From: Salinarimonas rosea DSM 21201
Lineage (GTDB): Bacteria; Pseudomonadota; Alphaproteobacteria; Rhizobiales; Beijerinckiaceae
NCBI RefSeq assembly: GCF_000429045.1
Contig: NZ_KE386841.1
Span: 225,666-289,665 of the forward strand
Reading direction: 5' to 3'
DNA: 64,000 nucleotides
Below, piece by piece: positions 9,119-16,601 of the stretch. The position numbers and the translations under genes are program-made. How positions within the stretch are numbered: position 1 is the stretch's first letter; every line of letters starts with the position of its first letter. The notes beneath the pieces were generated by a model that worked only from the letters and a program-made list of their open reading frames with translations, made no database searches and was not told the DNA's origin.

Positions 9119-9685
9119 ATGACGATGCGCCGATTCCGACCCGTCCGTGCCCGCGTCCCGGTGGCGATCCTCGCTGCCGGGGCCCTCGTGCTGCTCGCCG
9201 GCTGCGTCGGCGGTCCGCGGCTCGTCGCCGGGCTGCCGGACGAGACCGGCTGGCTCGTCCTGCCGGTCGACGACTGGTCCGCGCTCGACCGCGGCGAGCC
9301 GGAGGGAGTCGCCGCCTGCCTCGACGCCGATTGTCCCGACCGGCTCATGGTCTCCGTCCTGCGCCTGCGCGGGGAGGCCGCGCAGGAGGCGCGCGCGGTG
9401 CTCGCCGATCCGCGGCGGCTGGCGACCTACCTCGCGGAGCGCGACCGCGCCGACACGAACGACGCCCGCCGTGCGGTGACGACGCAGGTGGAGACCCGCC
9501 GGCTCGCGATCGAGGGCCTCGACGGCTTCGCCGTCTCCCTCGCCGCGGCGGCGACCGGCCGCTCGGCCCACGGCGCGACGCTCGCCCGCGAAGAGGGCGA
9601 CGAGCTGCGCATCGCCCTCGTCGTCGGCGACGACGCGGCGGCCGTGGAGGCGGCCCTGCGGCAGGTGGCGGCCGAGGCGTTCTGA
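9119..9685 (+). CDS. Hypothetical lipoprotein
   Basis: A 188-residue protein with an Arg-rich N-terminus, a hydrophobic stretch and a lipobox LLAGC at Cys29, so it is probably lipidated and anchored in an envelope membrane. The mature part begins GGPRLVAGLPDETGWLVLPV and contains no family I recognise. ATG at 9125 is an alternative start. It lies 81 bases upstream of purS on the same strand. Confidence 0.75.
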   Translation: MTMRRFRPVRARVPVAILAAGALVLLAGCVGGPRLVAGLPDETGWLVLPVDDWSALDRGEPEGVAACLDADCPDRLMVSVLRLRGEAAQEARAVLADPRRLATYLAERDRADTNDARRAVTTQVETRRLAIEGLDGFAVSLAAAATGRSAHGATLAREEGDELRIALVVGDDAAAVEAALRQVAAEAF

Positions 9686-9766
9686 CGCGCGTGCATGCTT
9701 GCCCCGAGCGCGCGCGCCCGCTAAGCGGATGGCGACTTGCTCCCGCACGACAGCCAGGACCGCGCA

Positions 9767-10009
9767 ATGATCAAGGCCCGCGTCACCGTCACCCTCAAGA
9801 GCGGCGTGCTCGATCCGCAGGGCAAGGCCATCGAGGGGGCGCTCGGCTCGCTCGGCGTCGAGGGCGTCGCGTCGGTGCGCCAGGGCAAGGTCTTCGACGT
9901 CGAGATCGCCGCGGCGGACGAGACGGCGGCGCGCGCCGAACTGGAGCGCGCCTGCGAGCGGCTCCTCGCCAACACCGTCATCGAGAACTACAGGGTCGAG
10001 CTCGTCTGA
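9767..10009 (+). CDS. purS: Phosphoribosylformylglycinamidine synthase subunit PurS
   Basis: An 80-residue small subunit of the three-part FGAM synthase (PurS, PurQ, PurL) in de novo purine synthesis. It starts MIKARVTVTLKSGVLDPQGK and contains the typical IEGALGSLGVEGVASVRQGK segment. ATG 9767 has AGGA upstream and gives the usual family length; an earlier in-frame ATG at 9737 would add an atypical tail. Its stop overlaps the purQ start (TGATG). PurL is not in this window. Confidence 0.93.
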   Translation: MIKARVTVTLKSGVLDPQGKAIEGALGSLGVEGVASVRQGKVFDVEIAAADETAARAELERACERLLANTVIENYRVELV

Positions 10010-10695
10010 TGCGCGCCGCGATCGTCGTCTTCCCCGGCTCCAACCGCGACGGCGACGTCGAGCGGGCGCTCGTGCGCGCCGGCGCGACGGTCGAGCGGGT
10101 CTGGCACGCCGAGCCGGAGCTGCCCGCCGGCGTCGACCTCGCCGTCCTGCCCGGCGGCTTCTCCTACGGCGACTACCTGCGCTGCGGGGCGATCGCCGGG
10201 CGCGCGCCGGCGATGGAGGCCGTGCGCCGCCACGCCGCCCGCGGCGGGCTCGTGCTCGGCATCTGCAACGGCTTCCAGATCCTGTGCGAATCCGGCCTCC
10301 TGCCGGGCGTGCTGATGCGCAACGCCAACCTGCGCTTCCTCTGCCACCGGCAGTTCCTGCGCGTCGAGCGCACGGATACGCCCTTCACCGCCGCCTACCG
10401 GCGGGGCCAGGCGATCGACGTGTGCATCGCGCACGGCGAGGGCAACTACTTCGCCGATCCCGACACGCTCGCACGCCTCGAGGGCGAGGGGCGCATCGCC
10501 TTCCGTTACTGCGACGCGACCGGCGCGCTCGCCGCGGACGCGAACGTCAACGGCTCGCTCAACGCCATCGCCGGCGTGCTCTCGGAGAACGCGCGGGTGC
10601 TGGGCATGATGCCCCATCCCGAGAACCTGGTGGACGACCTCGTCGGCGGCACCGACGGGCTCGGCTTGTTCGAGAGCCTCGCGCGCGCCGCCTGA
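10009..10695 (+). CDS. purQ: Phosphoribosylformylglycinamidine synthase subunit PurQ (glutaminase)
   Basis: This 228-residue class I glutamine amidotransferase releases ammonia for FGAM synthase. The nucleophile is C86 in GICNGFQILCESGLLPG, with H203 and E205 in MMPHPEN completing the triad. The early FPGSNRDGD and GGFSYGDYLRCGAIA motifs are PurQ-specific. It is translationally coupled to purS by a TGATG overlap. It converges on the plsC-like gene, 19 bases away. Confidence 0.96.
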   Translation: MRAAIVVFPGSNRDGDVERALVRAGATVERVWHAEPELPAGVDLAVLPGGFSYGDYLRCGAIAGRAPAMEAVRRHAARGGLVLGICNGFQILCESGLLPGVLMRNANLRFLCHRQFLRVERTDTPFTAAYRRGQAIDVCIAHGEGNYFADPDTLARLEGEGRIAFRYCDATGALAADANVNGSLNAIAGVLSENARVLGMMPHPENLVDDLVGGTDGLGLFESLARAA

Positions 10696-10706
10696 CGGCC
10701 CCGCGC

Positions 10707-10724
10707 GCGGCCGGTCACGGCCGC
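10707..10724. terminator. Hairpin at the purQ / plsC convergent junction
   Basis: A perfect 7-bp stem (GCGGCCG and CGGCCGC) with a 4-base GTCA loop sits between the two convergent genes and covers the plsC stop codon. It is a plausible bidirectional terminator without a T-run. Confidence 0.4.
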
Positions 10725-11476
10725 TCGTCGGCGGGCTGGGGCATGCCCTCCTGCACGAGCTCGCCGCGGCCCTCCGCGAGGAGGCGGTTCGAGGCCGTCT
10801 CGATCGTCTCCTGCAGCTCGGCGAAGAAGACCTCCTTCGGCTTGCCCGGCAGGATCGGCGCCAGCACCTCCACGACGATGGTGCCCGGCCGGCGCAGGAA
10901 CTTGCGGCGCGGCCAGTAGACGCCGGAATTGAGCGCGATCGGCAGGACCGGCGCGTTCAGCCGGTCGTAGAGGTGCACGATCCCCCACTTGTAGACCGGC
11001 TCGGCGCCGGGGGCCCGGCGGGTCCCCTCCGGAAACAGGATCACCTGACGCCCGGAGGCGAGGGCCTCCTCGGCCTTGATCGCGAGATCGGCGAGCGCCG
11101 CCGAGCGCCCCTTGCGGTTGATCGGCACGGAGCGGGCCTTCCAGGCGTACCAGCCGAAGAAGGGGATCCACATCAGCTCGCGCTTGAGCACGTAGGCCGG
11201 GTCGTCGAGGATCGTCAGGAGCGCGAAGGTCTCCCACAGCGACTGGTGCTTGGAGGCGACGAGGAGCCCGCCCGGCGGGATGTTCCCGAGCCCGCGCCAG
11301 GAGACCCGCGTCCCCGCCACCACGCGCAGGAGCCACAGCGACGAGCGCGCCCACGCCTTCGCCACGTCGCGGAACACGCCGCGGGGCAGGGCGAGCGTCG
11401 GCAGCGCGACGATCATCCAGGCGATCAGGTTCGCGTAGTAGAGCGTGTTGAAGGCGAGCGAGCGCAGAACGAGCAT
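10715..11476 (-). CDS. plsC: 1-acyl-sn-glycerol-3-phosphate acyltransferase (PlsC family)
   Basis: A 253-residue membrane-bound acyltransferase likely to convert lysophosphatidate to phosphatidate in phospholipid synthesis. The catalytic block is KHQSLWET (H77 to E82, the H-x4-D/E motif, with Glu as is common in alphaproteobacteria). The phosphate-binding block is FPEGTR at 148-153. An N-terminal hydrophobic segment at about 12-30 anchors it in the inner membrane. It lies 67 bases downstream of the DUF218 gene on the same strand. Confidence 0.9.
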   Translation of the reverse strand: MLVLRSLAFNTLYYANLIAWMIVALPTLALPRGVFRDVAKAWARSSLWLLRVVAGTRVSWRGLGNIPPGGLLVASKHQSLWETFALLTILDDPAYVLKRELMWIPFFGWYAWKARSVPINRKGRSAALADLAIKAEEALASGRQVILFPEGTRRAPGAEPVYKWGIVHLYDRLNAPVLPIALNSGVYWPRRKFLRRPGTIVVEVLAPILPGKPKEVFFAELQETIETASNRLLAEGRGELVQEGMPQPADERP

Positions 11477-11543
11477 CGGGGGCTTTCGGCGGCGAGCGGG
11501 CGTGCGGCTGGGTCGCGCCCTTCTAGCCGCTGGCGCCGCCGAA

Positions 11544-12230
11544 TCAAATCGCCGCGGCCAGCGCCGGTGCGATCGGCCGCTGGAAGCCGCTCATCATGTT
11601 CGCCGCCGGCGACCGCTCCGGGTCGCCCTCCACCGCCGTGCGCAGCCAGACCGCCAGGAACTTGAGGTACTCGACCGCGAGCAGCCGCGCGGCGTTGGGC
11701 TCGTACCACCAGGCCGCCGTGTCGAGGTTGGCGGGCGCGACCGCGTAGGGGATCACCTCGAGGTCCGGCGAGGCGTTCTCGAGCTCGAGCAGCGTGCGCG
11801 GCATGTGGTAGTTCGAGGTGACGACGATCAGCGAGCCCACGTCGCGCTCGGCTGCCCAGCGCCGCGTCTCGATGGCGTTCCCGATCGTGTTGCGGGCGCG
11901 ATGATCGAGGTCCACGCAGCAGGCGAGCAGGCGCTCGCGCCCCGGGTTGAGCCGCGCGATCTCCTCGAGGGTGGTCGTCTCGTGCACGCCCGAGATGAGG
12001 AGCCGGTCGCCCTTGCCGCGGGCGAGGAGGTCGAGCGCGTCGCCGACGCGCTGCGAGCCGCCGGTGAGCGCCACGATCGCGTCCGCGCGGCCGGGATCGT
12101 CCATGTGGCGCTCGAGAGTCGCGACGAAGACGAAGAAGCCGAGCGCCGTCGCGACGGCCATCAGCAACGCCGCGCCGAAGAGCGTCCCGGCCATCCGGCG
12201 TGCGAACGAGCGACGGCGTGGAGGCCTCAT
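11544..12230 (-). CDS. YdcF-like DUF218 membrane protein
   Basis: This 228-residue protein has a basic N-terminus, one transmembrane helix (about residues 14-36) and a DUF218 domain. Visible domain motifs are DAIVALTGGSQRVGDALDLL, LISGVHETTT and VTSNYHMPRTLLEL. The family is linked to envelope functions such as ElyC and SanA, but its chemistry is unsettled. I prefer ATG 12230, which has GGAGG 8 bases upstream and the membrane helix soon after; ATG 12305, with TGAGG, would add 25 residues. It follows ftsX on the same strand. Confidence 0.8.
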   Translation of the reverse strand: MRPPRRRSFARRMAGTLFGAALLMAVATALGFFVFVATLERHMDDPGRADAIVALTGGSQRVGDALDLLARGKGDRLLISGVHETTTLEEIARLNPGRERLLACCVDLDHRARNTIGNAIETRRWAAERDVGSLIVVTSNYHMPRTLLELENASPDLEVIPYAVAPANLDTAAWWYEPNAARLLAVEYLKFLAVWLRTAVEGDPERSPAANMMSGFQRPIAPALAAAI

Positions 12231-12369
12231 CGGAGCCGCCTCCCTCCCGTCGAAGCTGCCTGCGGGTGCGACGCCCGCGTCTGCCATGCGCGCCTGCCGA
12301 GCCATGTCGGGGCCTCAGGATAGCGCGGATTGCGGCGACCCGGTGACGGGCGCCCCGATTCCTCGGCCG

Positions 12370-13455
12370 TCATTCCGAATCGCCCGCCAGGATGCGCCGC
12401 ACCGAGACACCCGAGACGAGCGCCGTCACGCCGGACACGCACAGGGCGATCACGACGATCACCGCCGCCCCGCGCCAGCCGACCTCGAAGCCGCCGAACA
12501 ACGCCTCGATCTGGTCCCCGGCGGGGGAGGCGCGCCACCGCTCCGAGAGCCAGCCGAACAAGGCGAACAGCGCCACCGCGAGGCCGCCGCCGACCGCGCC
12601 GCCCTTGAGCCCCATCCGCAGGAAGCGGTTCTGGAACTCGCGGGCGATGAAGGCGTCGTCGGCGCCGACGTAGTGGAGCACCTCGACGATGTCGCGGTTG
12701 CCCGCCATGGCTCCGCGGGTGGCGAAGGCGACGGCGAGCCCGGCGGCGGCGAGGACCAGCACGACGAGCGCGACGCCGATCGCGACCACCGTGTTCGCCA
12801 TCGCCGAGAGCCGCGCGATCCACTGGCCGTGATCGTCGAGGCTCGCGCCGGGGATGCCGGCGAGCGCGGCGCGCAGCGCCGAGAAGTCCGGCTCCGCGCC
12901 GGGCTCCAGGCGCACGACGACGAGCCGCGGCACCGGCAGTTCCCCGAGGTCGAGCCCCGCACCGAGCCACGGCTCCAGCAGCTGCGCCGAGCGCTCGGCG
13001 GAATACGGCTCGGCGTCGCCGACGCCGGGCGTGGCGCGCGCCAGCGCCGCCGCCTCGGCGACGAGCGCCTCGACGTCCACCTGCGGGCGCGGGCGGATCT
13101 GGATCGTCGCCTCCCGCGCCACGCTCGCGCGCCAGGCCGCGGAGTTGGCCGCGACGATCTCGGCGGCACCGGCGCTGAGCGCGGCGAGGAAGGTGAGGAT
13201 GGCGATCACCGCCATCAGCGCCCGGCTCGCGGCGGAATCCACCGGCACGAGCGGCGCGTCGCGGGTGAGCGAGGGTGCGGCGACGGAGGACGGGTCGATC
13301 ACCGTCGCGCGCGGCGGACCGTGGCCGATCTCGAGCGGCGCGGGCTCCGCGAAGCGCGCCCCTCCCGACGGGCCGTGCTCGAACGGGTCGTCGCCGTCGG
13401 GATCGTCGTCGGGCGGATCCGGCTCGAACGGGTCGGGGCGATGCGGGGGGCGCAT
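12370..13455 (-). CDS. ftsX: Cell division ABC transporter permease FtsX
   Basis: A 361-residue inner-membrane partner of FtsE. The FtsEX complex couples ATP hydrolysis in the cytoplasm to activation of periplasmic peptidoglycan hydrolases at the septum. The order is a cytoplasmic N-terminus, TM1 at about 78-100, a periplasmic domain to about 215, and three C-terminal helices with the conserved GNRDIVEVLHYVGADDAFIA segment. The first 32 residues are unusually rich in Pro and Asp (DPFEPDPPDDDPDGDD). It starts 8 bases after ftsE ends. Confidence 0.92.
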   Translation of the reverse strand: MRPPHRPDPFEPDPPDDDPDGDDPFEHGPSGGARFAEPAPLEIGHGPPRATVIDPSSVAAPSLTRDAPLVPVDSAASRALMAVIAILTFLAALSAGAAEIVAANSAAWRASVAREATIQIRPRPQVDVEALVAEAAALARATPGVGDAEPYSAERSAQLLEPWLGAGLDLGELPVPRLVVVRLEPGAEPDFSALRAALAGIPGASLDDHGQWIARLSAMANTVVAIGVALVVLVLAAAGLAVAFATRGAMAGNRDIVEVLHYVGADDAFIAREFQNRFLRMGLKGGAVGGGLAVALFALFGWLSERWRASPAGDQIEALFGGFEVGWRGAAVIVVIALCVSGVTALVSGVSVRRILAGDSE

Positions 13456-13463
13456 GCGGCGTC

Positions 13464-14210
13464 CTACTCGTCGATGTGCAGATGGCCGTCGCCGAGCACG
13501 AGACGGCGCGCGTCGACGAGGTCCATCAGGGAGAGGTCGTGGGTGGCGATCACGACCGAGGTGCCGAGCCGGTTGAGCTCGATGAACAGGCGCAGCAGCC
13601 GGCGCGCCAGCCCCGGATCGACGTTGCCGGTGGGCTCGTCGGCGAGCAGCAGCTCGGGCCGCGTGATCAGCGCGCGCGCGATCGCCGCGCGCTGCTTCTC
13701 GCCGCCGGAGAGCACCGGCGGCATCACGTGCATGCGCCGGCCGAGCCCCACCCAGTCGAGCAGCTCGGTCACCTCGGCGCGATAGCTCGCGTCCTCGCGG
13801 CCCTGGACGCGCAGCGGCAGCGCGACGTTCTCGTAGAGCGTCAGGTGGTCGAGCAGGCGGAAGTCCTGGAAGACGACGCCCATGCGCCGGCGCAGCTCGG
13901 TGAGACGATCCTTGTCGATGCGGCTCACCTCCTCGCCGAAGATGGTGACGAGCCCGCGCGTGGGCGCGACCGACATCAGCATGAGCCGCAGGAGCGTGGT
14001 CTTGCCCGCGCCCGACGGGCCGGTGAGGAACTGGAACGAGCGCGGGCCGACCGAGAAGGTGAGGTCGCGCAGCACCTCGGGCCCGAGCCCGTAGCGCACG
14101 CCCACGTTCTCGAAGTGCACAACGGGAATGTCCTCCGCGTCGGCGTCGAGCGCCGGCGGCGGCGGGGTGTCGCCGTCCTCGTCCTCGGGGTCGTCGAATT
14201 CGCCCTTCAC
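13464..14210 (-). CDS. ftsE: Cell division ATP-binding protein FtsE
   Basis: A 248-residue ABC ATPase that drives FtsX. Walker A is GPSGAGKTTLL, the ABC signature LSGGEKQRAAIARAL, and Walker B LLLADEPTGNVD. The usual FtsE begins near VHFENVGVRYG; here about 30 residues rich in Asp, Glu and Pro precede it. The start used is GTG 14210. A GTG at 14120 with GGAGGA 10 bases upstream would give the normal length of about 218 residues. The extension's codons end almost only in G or C, which suggests it is translated. It is divergent from the zinc-ribbon gene. Confidence 0.9.
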   Translation of the reverse strand: MKGEFDDPEDEDGDTPPPPALDADAEDIPVVHFENVGVRYGLGPEVLRDLTFSVGPRSFQFLTGPSGAGKTTLLRLMLMSVAPTRGLVTIFGEEVSRIDKDRLTELRRRMGVVFQDFRLLDHLTLYENVALPLRVQGREDASYRAEVTELLDWVGLGRRMHVMPPVLSGGEKQRAAIARALITRPELLLADEPTGNVDPGLARRLLRLFIELNRLGTSVVIATHDLSLMDLVDARRLVLGDGHLHIDE

Positions 14211-14285
14211 GCGCCCTTAACCGAAACCTTCGCCAATGGATAACCGATTCCGCGTCCCGCCGGAGCGGGCTCCACCTGATTCGCC

Positions 14286-15119
14286 ATGCTGATCACCTGT
14301 CCGTCCTGCGCAAGCGAATACGTCATCGACCCGGCGCATTTGAGGCCGAGCGGTCGGACGGTGCGTTGCGCCTCGTGCAAGGCGACCTTCTTCGCCGAGG
14401 CCGAGCCGGATACGGACGAGCTGATCTACGACGCCCCGCCCGAGGAGGACCTCCCCGCCGCGTCGGGGCTCGGCGGCCAGGACGACTTCGACGCCGCCCT
14501 CGCCATGGCGGGGGACTTCGACGACGCCGACCCTGACGGCGGGGACGCCGCCGGCGCGCAGCGCGACCTCGTGGTCGACGCCCAGTCGCGCCGGGCGCGG
14601 CCCTCCGCGGCCGCGGCGCGCACGGCGATCCGCGAACGCGGCGCCCACCTCCTCGGCGGGCTCGGCCGGCGGCTCGCGAGCGGGCCGGTCCTCGCCCTCG
14701 TCGCGGTCGTCGTGCTGGCCGGAGCGATCCTGGCGCGCGAGAGCGTGGTGCGGGCGGTGCCCGACACGGCGGGGCTCTATCGCCTCGTCGGGCTCGAGGT
14801 GAACCTGCGCGGCGTGGCGATCGGCGAGGTCGTGTCGCGTCGCTTCGAGGAGAACGGGGAGCGCGTGCTCGAGGTCGAGGGCGTGCTCACCAACGTCGCC
14901 GGTGGGCGCCGCCCGGTTCCGCCGCTCGCCATCTCGCTGCGCGACGGCACGCAGACCGCACTCTATTCCTGGACGGTCGAGCCGCCCCGCGGCGATCTGG
15001 AACCGGGGGAGACCGCCCCCTTCCGCGCGAGGCTCGTTGCGCCGCCGGCCGAAGCACGGCAAGTATTGGTCAGATTTGCGCCCGCTTCGGGCGCGACTGT
15101 GGCCGGGACGAGCCCCTGA
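14286..15119 (+). CDS. Zinc-ribbon (MJ0042-type) single-pass membrane protein
   Basis: This 277-residue protein has an N-terminal MJ0042/zinc-ribbon knuckle (CPSC at 5-8 and CASC about 20 residues later). An acidic linker follows to about 90, then a basic stretch, one transmembrane helix (about 137-155) and a C-terminal domain at about 165-275 resembling DUF3426. Such proteins are common in Proteobacteria; their role is unknown. It is divergent from ftsE and lies 30 bases upstream of hpt on the same strand. Confidence 0.8.
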   Translation: MLITCPSCASEYVIDPAHLRPSGRTVRCASCKATFFAEAEPDTDELIYDAPPEEDLPAASGLGGQDDFDAALAMAGDFDDADPDGGDAAGAQRDLVVDAQSRRARPSAAAARTAIRERGAHLLGGLGRRLASGPVLALVAVVVLAGAILARESVVRAVPDTAGLYRLVGLEVNLRGVAIGEVVSRRFEENGERVLEVEGVLTNVAGGRRPVPPLAISLRDGTQTALYSWTVEPPRGDLEPGETAPFRARLVAPPAEARQVLVRFAPASGATVAGTSP

Positions 15120-15149
15120 CGAGCGCGCCCCTGACGAGAAGGTCCCGAC

Positions 15150-15713
15150 ATGCCCGAATCACGCGTGCGCGTGCTGTTCGACGAGACGACGATCGCCAGA
15201 CGCTGCGAGGAGCTCGCCGCCGACATCGTCGCCGCCGCGCCCAAGGACCTGCTCGTCGTGGCGGTCCTCAAGGGCAGCTTCATGTTCGCGGCGGACCTGA
15301 TCCGTGCGCTGCACCGGGCCGGCCTCGCGCCGCAGGTCGAGTTCATGCACCTGTCGAGCTATCGCACGGGCACGGTGTCGACGGGCCAGGTGACGATCCT
15401 GCGCGACGTCGAGAGCGCGATCGAGGGGCGCGACGTGCTCCTCGTCGACGACATCCTCGAGTCGGGCCGCACGCTGGTCTTCGCCAAGGACCTGCTCGCG
15501 GCGCGCGGCGCCAAGCGCGTGCTCAGCGCCGTGCTGCTGGAGAAGCCCGGCAAGCGCGCCGTGCACATCGACGCCGACTTCGTCGGATTCCGCTGCCCGG
15601 ACCTGTTCGTCGTGGGCTACGGCATGGACATCGCGCACTCCTATCGCCAATTGCCCTTCGTCGGCGTGATCGATACGACCTCGACCGCGCCCGACCTGTT
15701 CGAGCCGACCTGA
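15150..15713 (+). CDS. hpt: Hypoxanthine phosphoribosyltransferase
   Basis: A 187-residue purine salvage enzyme that joins hypoxanthine (and often guanine) to PRPP. The PRPP-binding motif VLLVDDILESGRTL lies at 96-109. The pyrophosphate loop is VLKGSFMF at 39-46. The C-terminal DLFVVGYGMD segment provides the base-binding region. Length and motifs are normal. It lies 11 bases upstream of cpdR and is probably co-transcribed with it. Confidence 0.94.
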   Translation: MPESRVRVLFDETTIARRCEELAADIVAAAPKDLLVVAVLKGSFMFAADLIRALHRAGLAPQVEFMHLSSYRTGTVSTGQVTILRDVESAIEGRDVLLVDDILESGRTLVFAKDLLAARGAKRVLSAVLLEKPGKRAVHIDADFVGFRCPDLFVVGYGMDIAHSYRQLPFVGVIDTTSTAPDLFEPT

Positions 15714-15724
15714 GGGAGGCCGCG

Positions 15725-16090
15725 ATGGCGAAGATCCTGCTCGTCGACGACGAGGAGCCCGTGCGCGGCTTCCTCGCGCGCGGTCTCGCGCTGGACGGCC
15801 ACACCGTAGACACCGCGGAGAACGGCGCGGACGCGCTCGAGCTGCTGACGGAGGAGGGCGCGGCCTACGATCTCCTGCTCACCGACATCCGCATGCCCAT
15901 CATGGACGGCATCGCGCTCGCGCTCGCCGCCAAGCGCGAGAAGCCCGACCTCGTCGTCCTGCTGATGACCGGCTACGCGGAGCAGCGCGAGCGCGCCCGC
16001 AACCTCGAGGCCATCGTCACGGACGTGCTGACGAAGCCGTTCTCCCTCCAGGACGTCCGCGACGCGGTGGCGAAGGCGCTGCCGGGGTGA
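15725..16090 (+). CDS. cpdR: Stand-alone response regulator, CpdR-like
   Basis: A 121-residue single receiver domain with no output domain. The phospho-acceptor is D54 (LLTDIRMP), with acidic residues at D8, D9 and E10, and K104 in LTKPFSL. The stretch GYAEQRERARNLEAIVTDVLTKPF closely matches CpdR of Caulobacter and rhizobia. Unphosphorylated CpdR docks to ClpXP and primes it to degrade cell-cycle proteins; phosphorylation by the CckA-ChpT pathway blocks this. The hpt-cpdR order is likely an operon. Three hairpins follow the gene. Confidence 0.88.
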   Translation: MAKILLVDDEEPVRGFLARGLALDGHTVDTAENGADALELLTEEGAAYDLLLTDIRMPIMDGIALALAAKREKPDLVVLLMTGYAEQRERARNLEAIVTDVLTKPFSLQDVRDAVAKALPG

Positions 16091-16139
16091 GGGAAGGCGC
16101 GGGCGCCGCCCGCGAGCGCACCCTCCCCGGAGGGGAGTA

Positions 16140-16193
16140 GCCCGCACTTCGGTGCGGGCGGCGACAGCCGCCGATCTCGGGCCGAAGCCCGAG
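16140..16193. repeat. Cluster of three tandem GC hairpins after cpdR
   Basis: Three perfect stem-loops lie almost end to end in the cpdR / unknown-gene convergent gap. They are GCCCGCAC-TTCG-GTGCGGGC (16140-16159, an 8-bp stem with a UUCG loop), GGCGGC-GACA-GCCGCC (16157-16172) and CTCGGGC-CGAA-GCCCGAG (16176-16193). A weaker CCTCC/GGAGG pairing precedes them. They could serve as a bidirectional terminator or be a REP-like dispersed element. Confidence 0.6.
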
Positions 16194-16198
16194 CCCGC

Positions 16199-16456
16199 TC
16201 AATGCCGCGGCGCGGTGGAGAATCCTCCCGAGCGGATGCGGTCCACCAGGCTCTCCGCGTAGGCGGCCGCCGCGTCCTCGCCGTAGGTGGAGACCAGCTC
16301 CTCGAAGCCCGAGAAGATCGCCGCGTGCGCGAGGCAGTCCGGGTCGAGGCCCTCGATCCGCCCTTCCGCGAACGCTTCCGCGAGGAGGTCGAGCGCGTAG
16401 CGCTTCTCCGCCGCGGCCAGCTCGTCCTGTTCGTCGTGTCGTGGTTGCTGGTTCAT
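16199..16456 (-). CDS. Small hypothetical protein
   Basis: An 85-residue acidic soluble protein starting MNQQPRHDEQDELAAAEKRY and ending RIRSGGFSTAPRH. It is predicted to be mostly helical, with no motif I recognise. I chose ATG 16456; the ribosome site is weak, and a longer frame reaches 16576 through low-complexity sequence. It lies 145 bases downstream of the malonyl-CoA decarboxylase gene. Confidence 0.6.
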   Translation of the reverse strand: MNQQPRHDEQDELAAAEKRYALDLLAEAFAEGRIEGLDPDCLAHAAIFSGFEELVSTYGEDAAAAYAESLVDRIRSGGFSTAPRH

Positions 16457-16536
16457 CGCCCGTCCGGTCCCGCCGCCCGTGGTCGCGGCCTGGGAGAGGA
16501 CCCTAGGAGATTCGCCGCGCCCCGCACAGGGAGCCT

Positions 16537-16551
16537 TTACGAAAGGGTTAA
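16537..16551. promoter_or_regulatory. Possible CtrA box (TTAC-N7-TTAA)
   Basis: TTAC-GAAAGGG-TTAA differs by one base from the CtrA consensus TTAA-N7-TTAA. It lies 81 bases upstream of the small hypothetical gene at 16199-16456, in a locally AT-rich spot. CtrA is the alphaproteobacterial cell-cycle regulator. The assignment rests on the motif alone. Confidence 0.35.
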
Positions 16552-16601
16552 CGCGATCCGCCGGATGCGTCGACAACCCGCGCCATCTCGTCCCGTCGTG
16601 C

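Noticed and set aside
14206-14220. TTCA-N7-TTAA, another one-mismatch CtrA-like box
   Set aside because: It overlaps the ftsE GTG start and ribosome site, so it cannot serve as a normal activating site for ftsE. About one such match is expected by chance in 64 kb.
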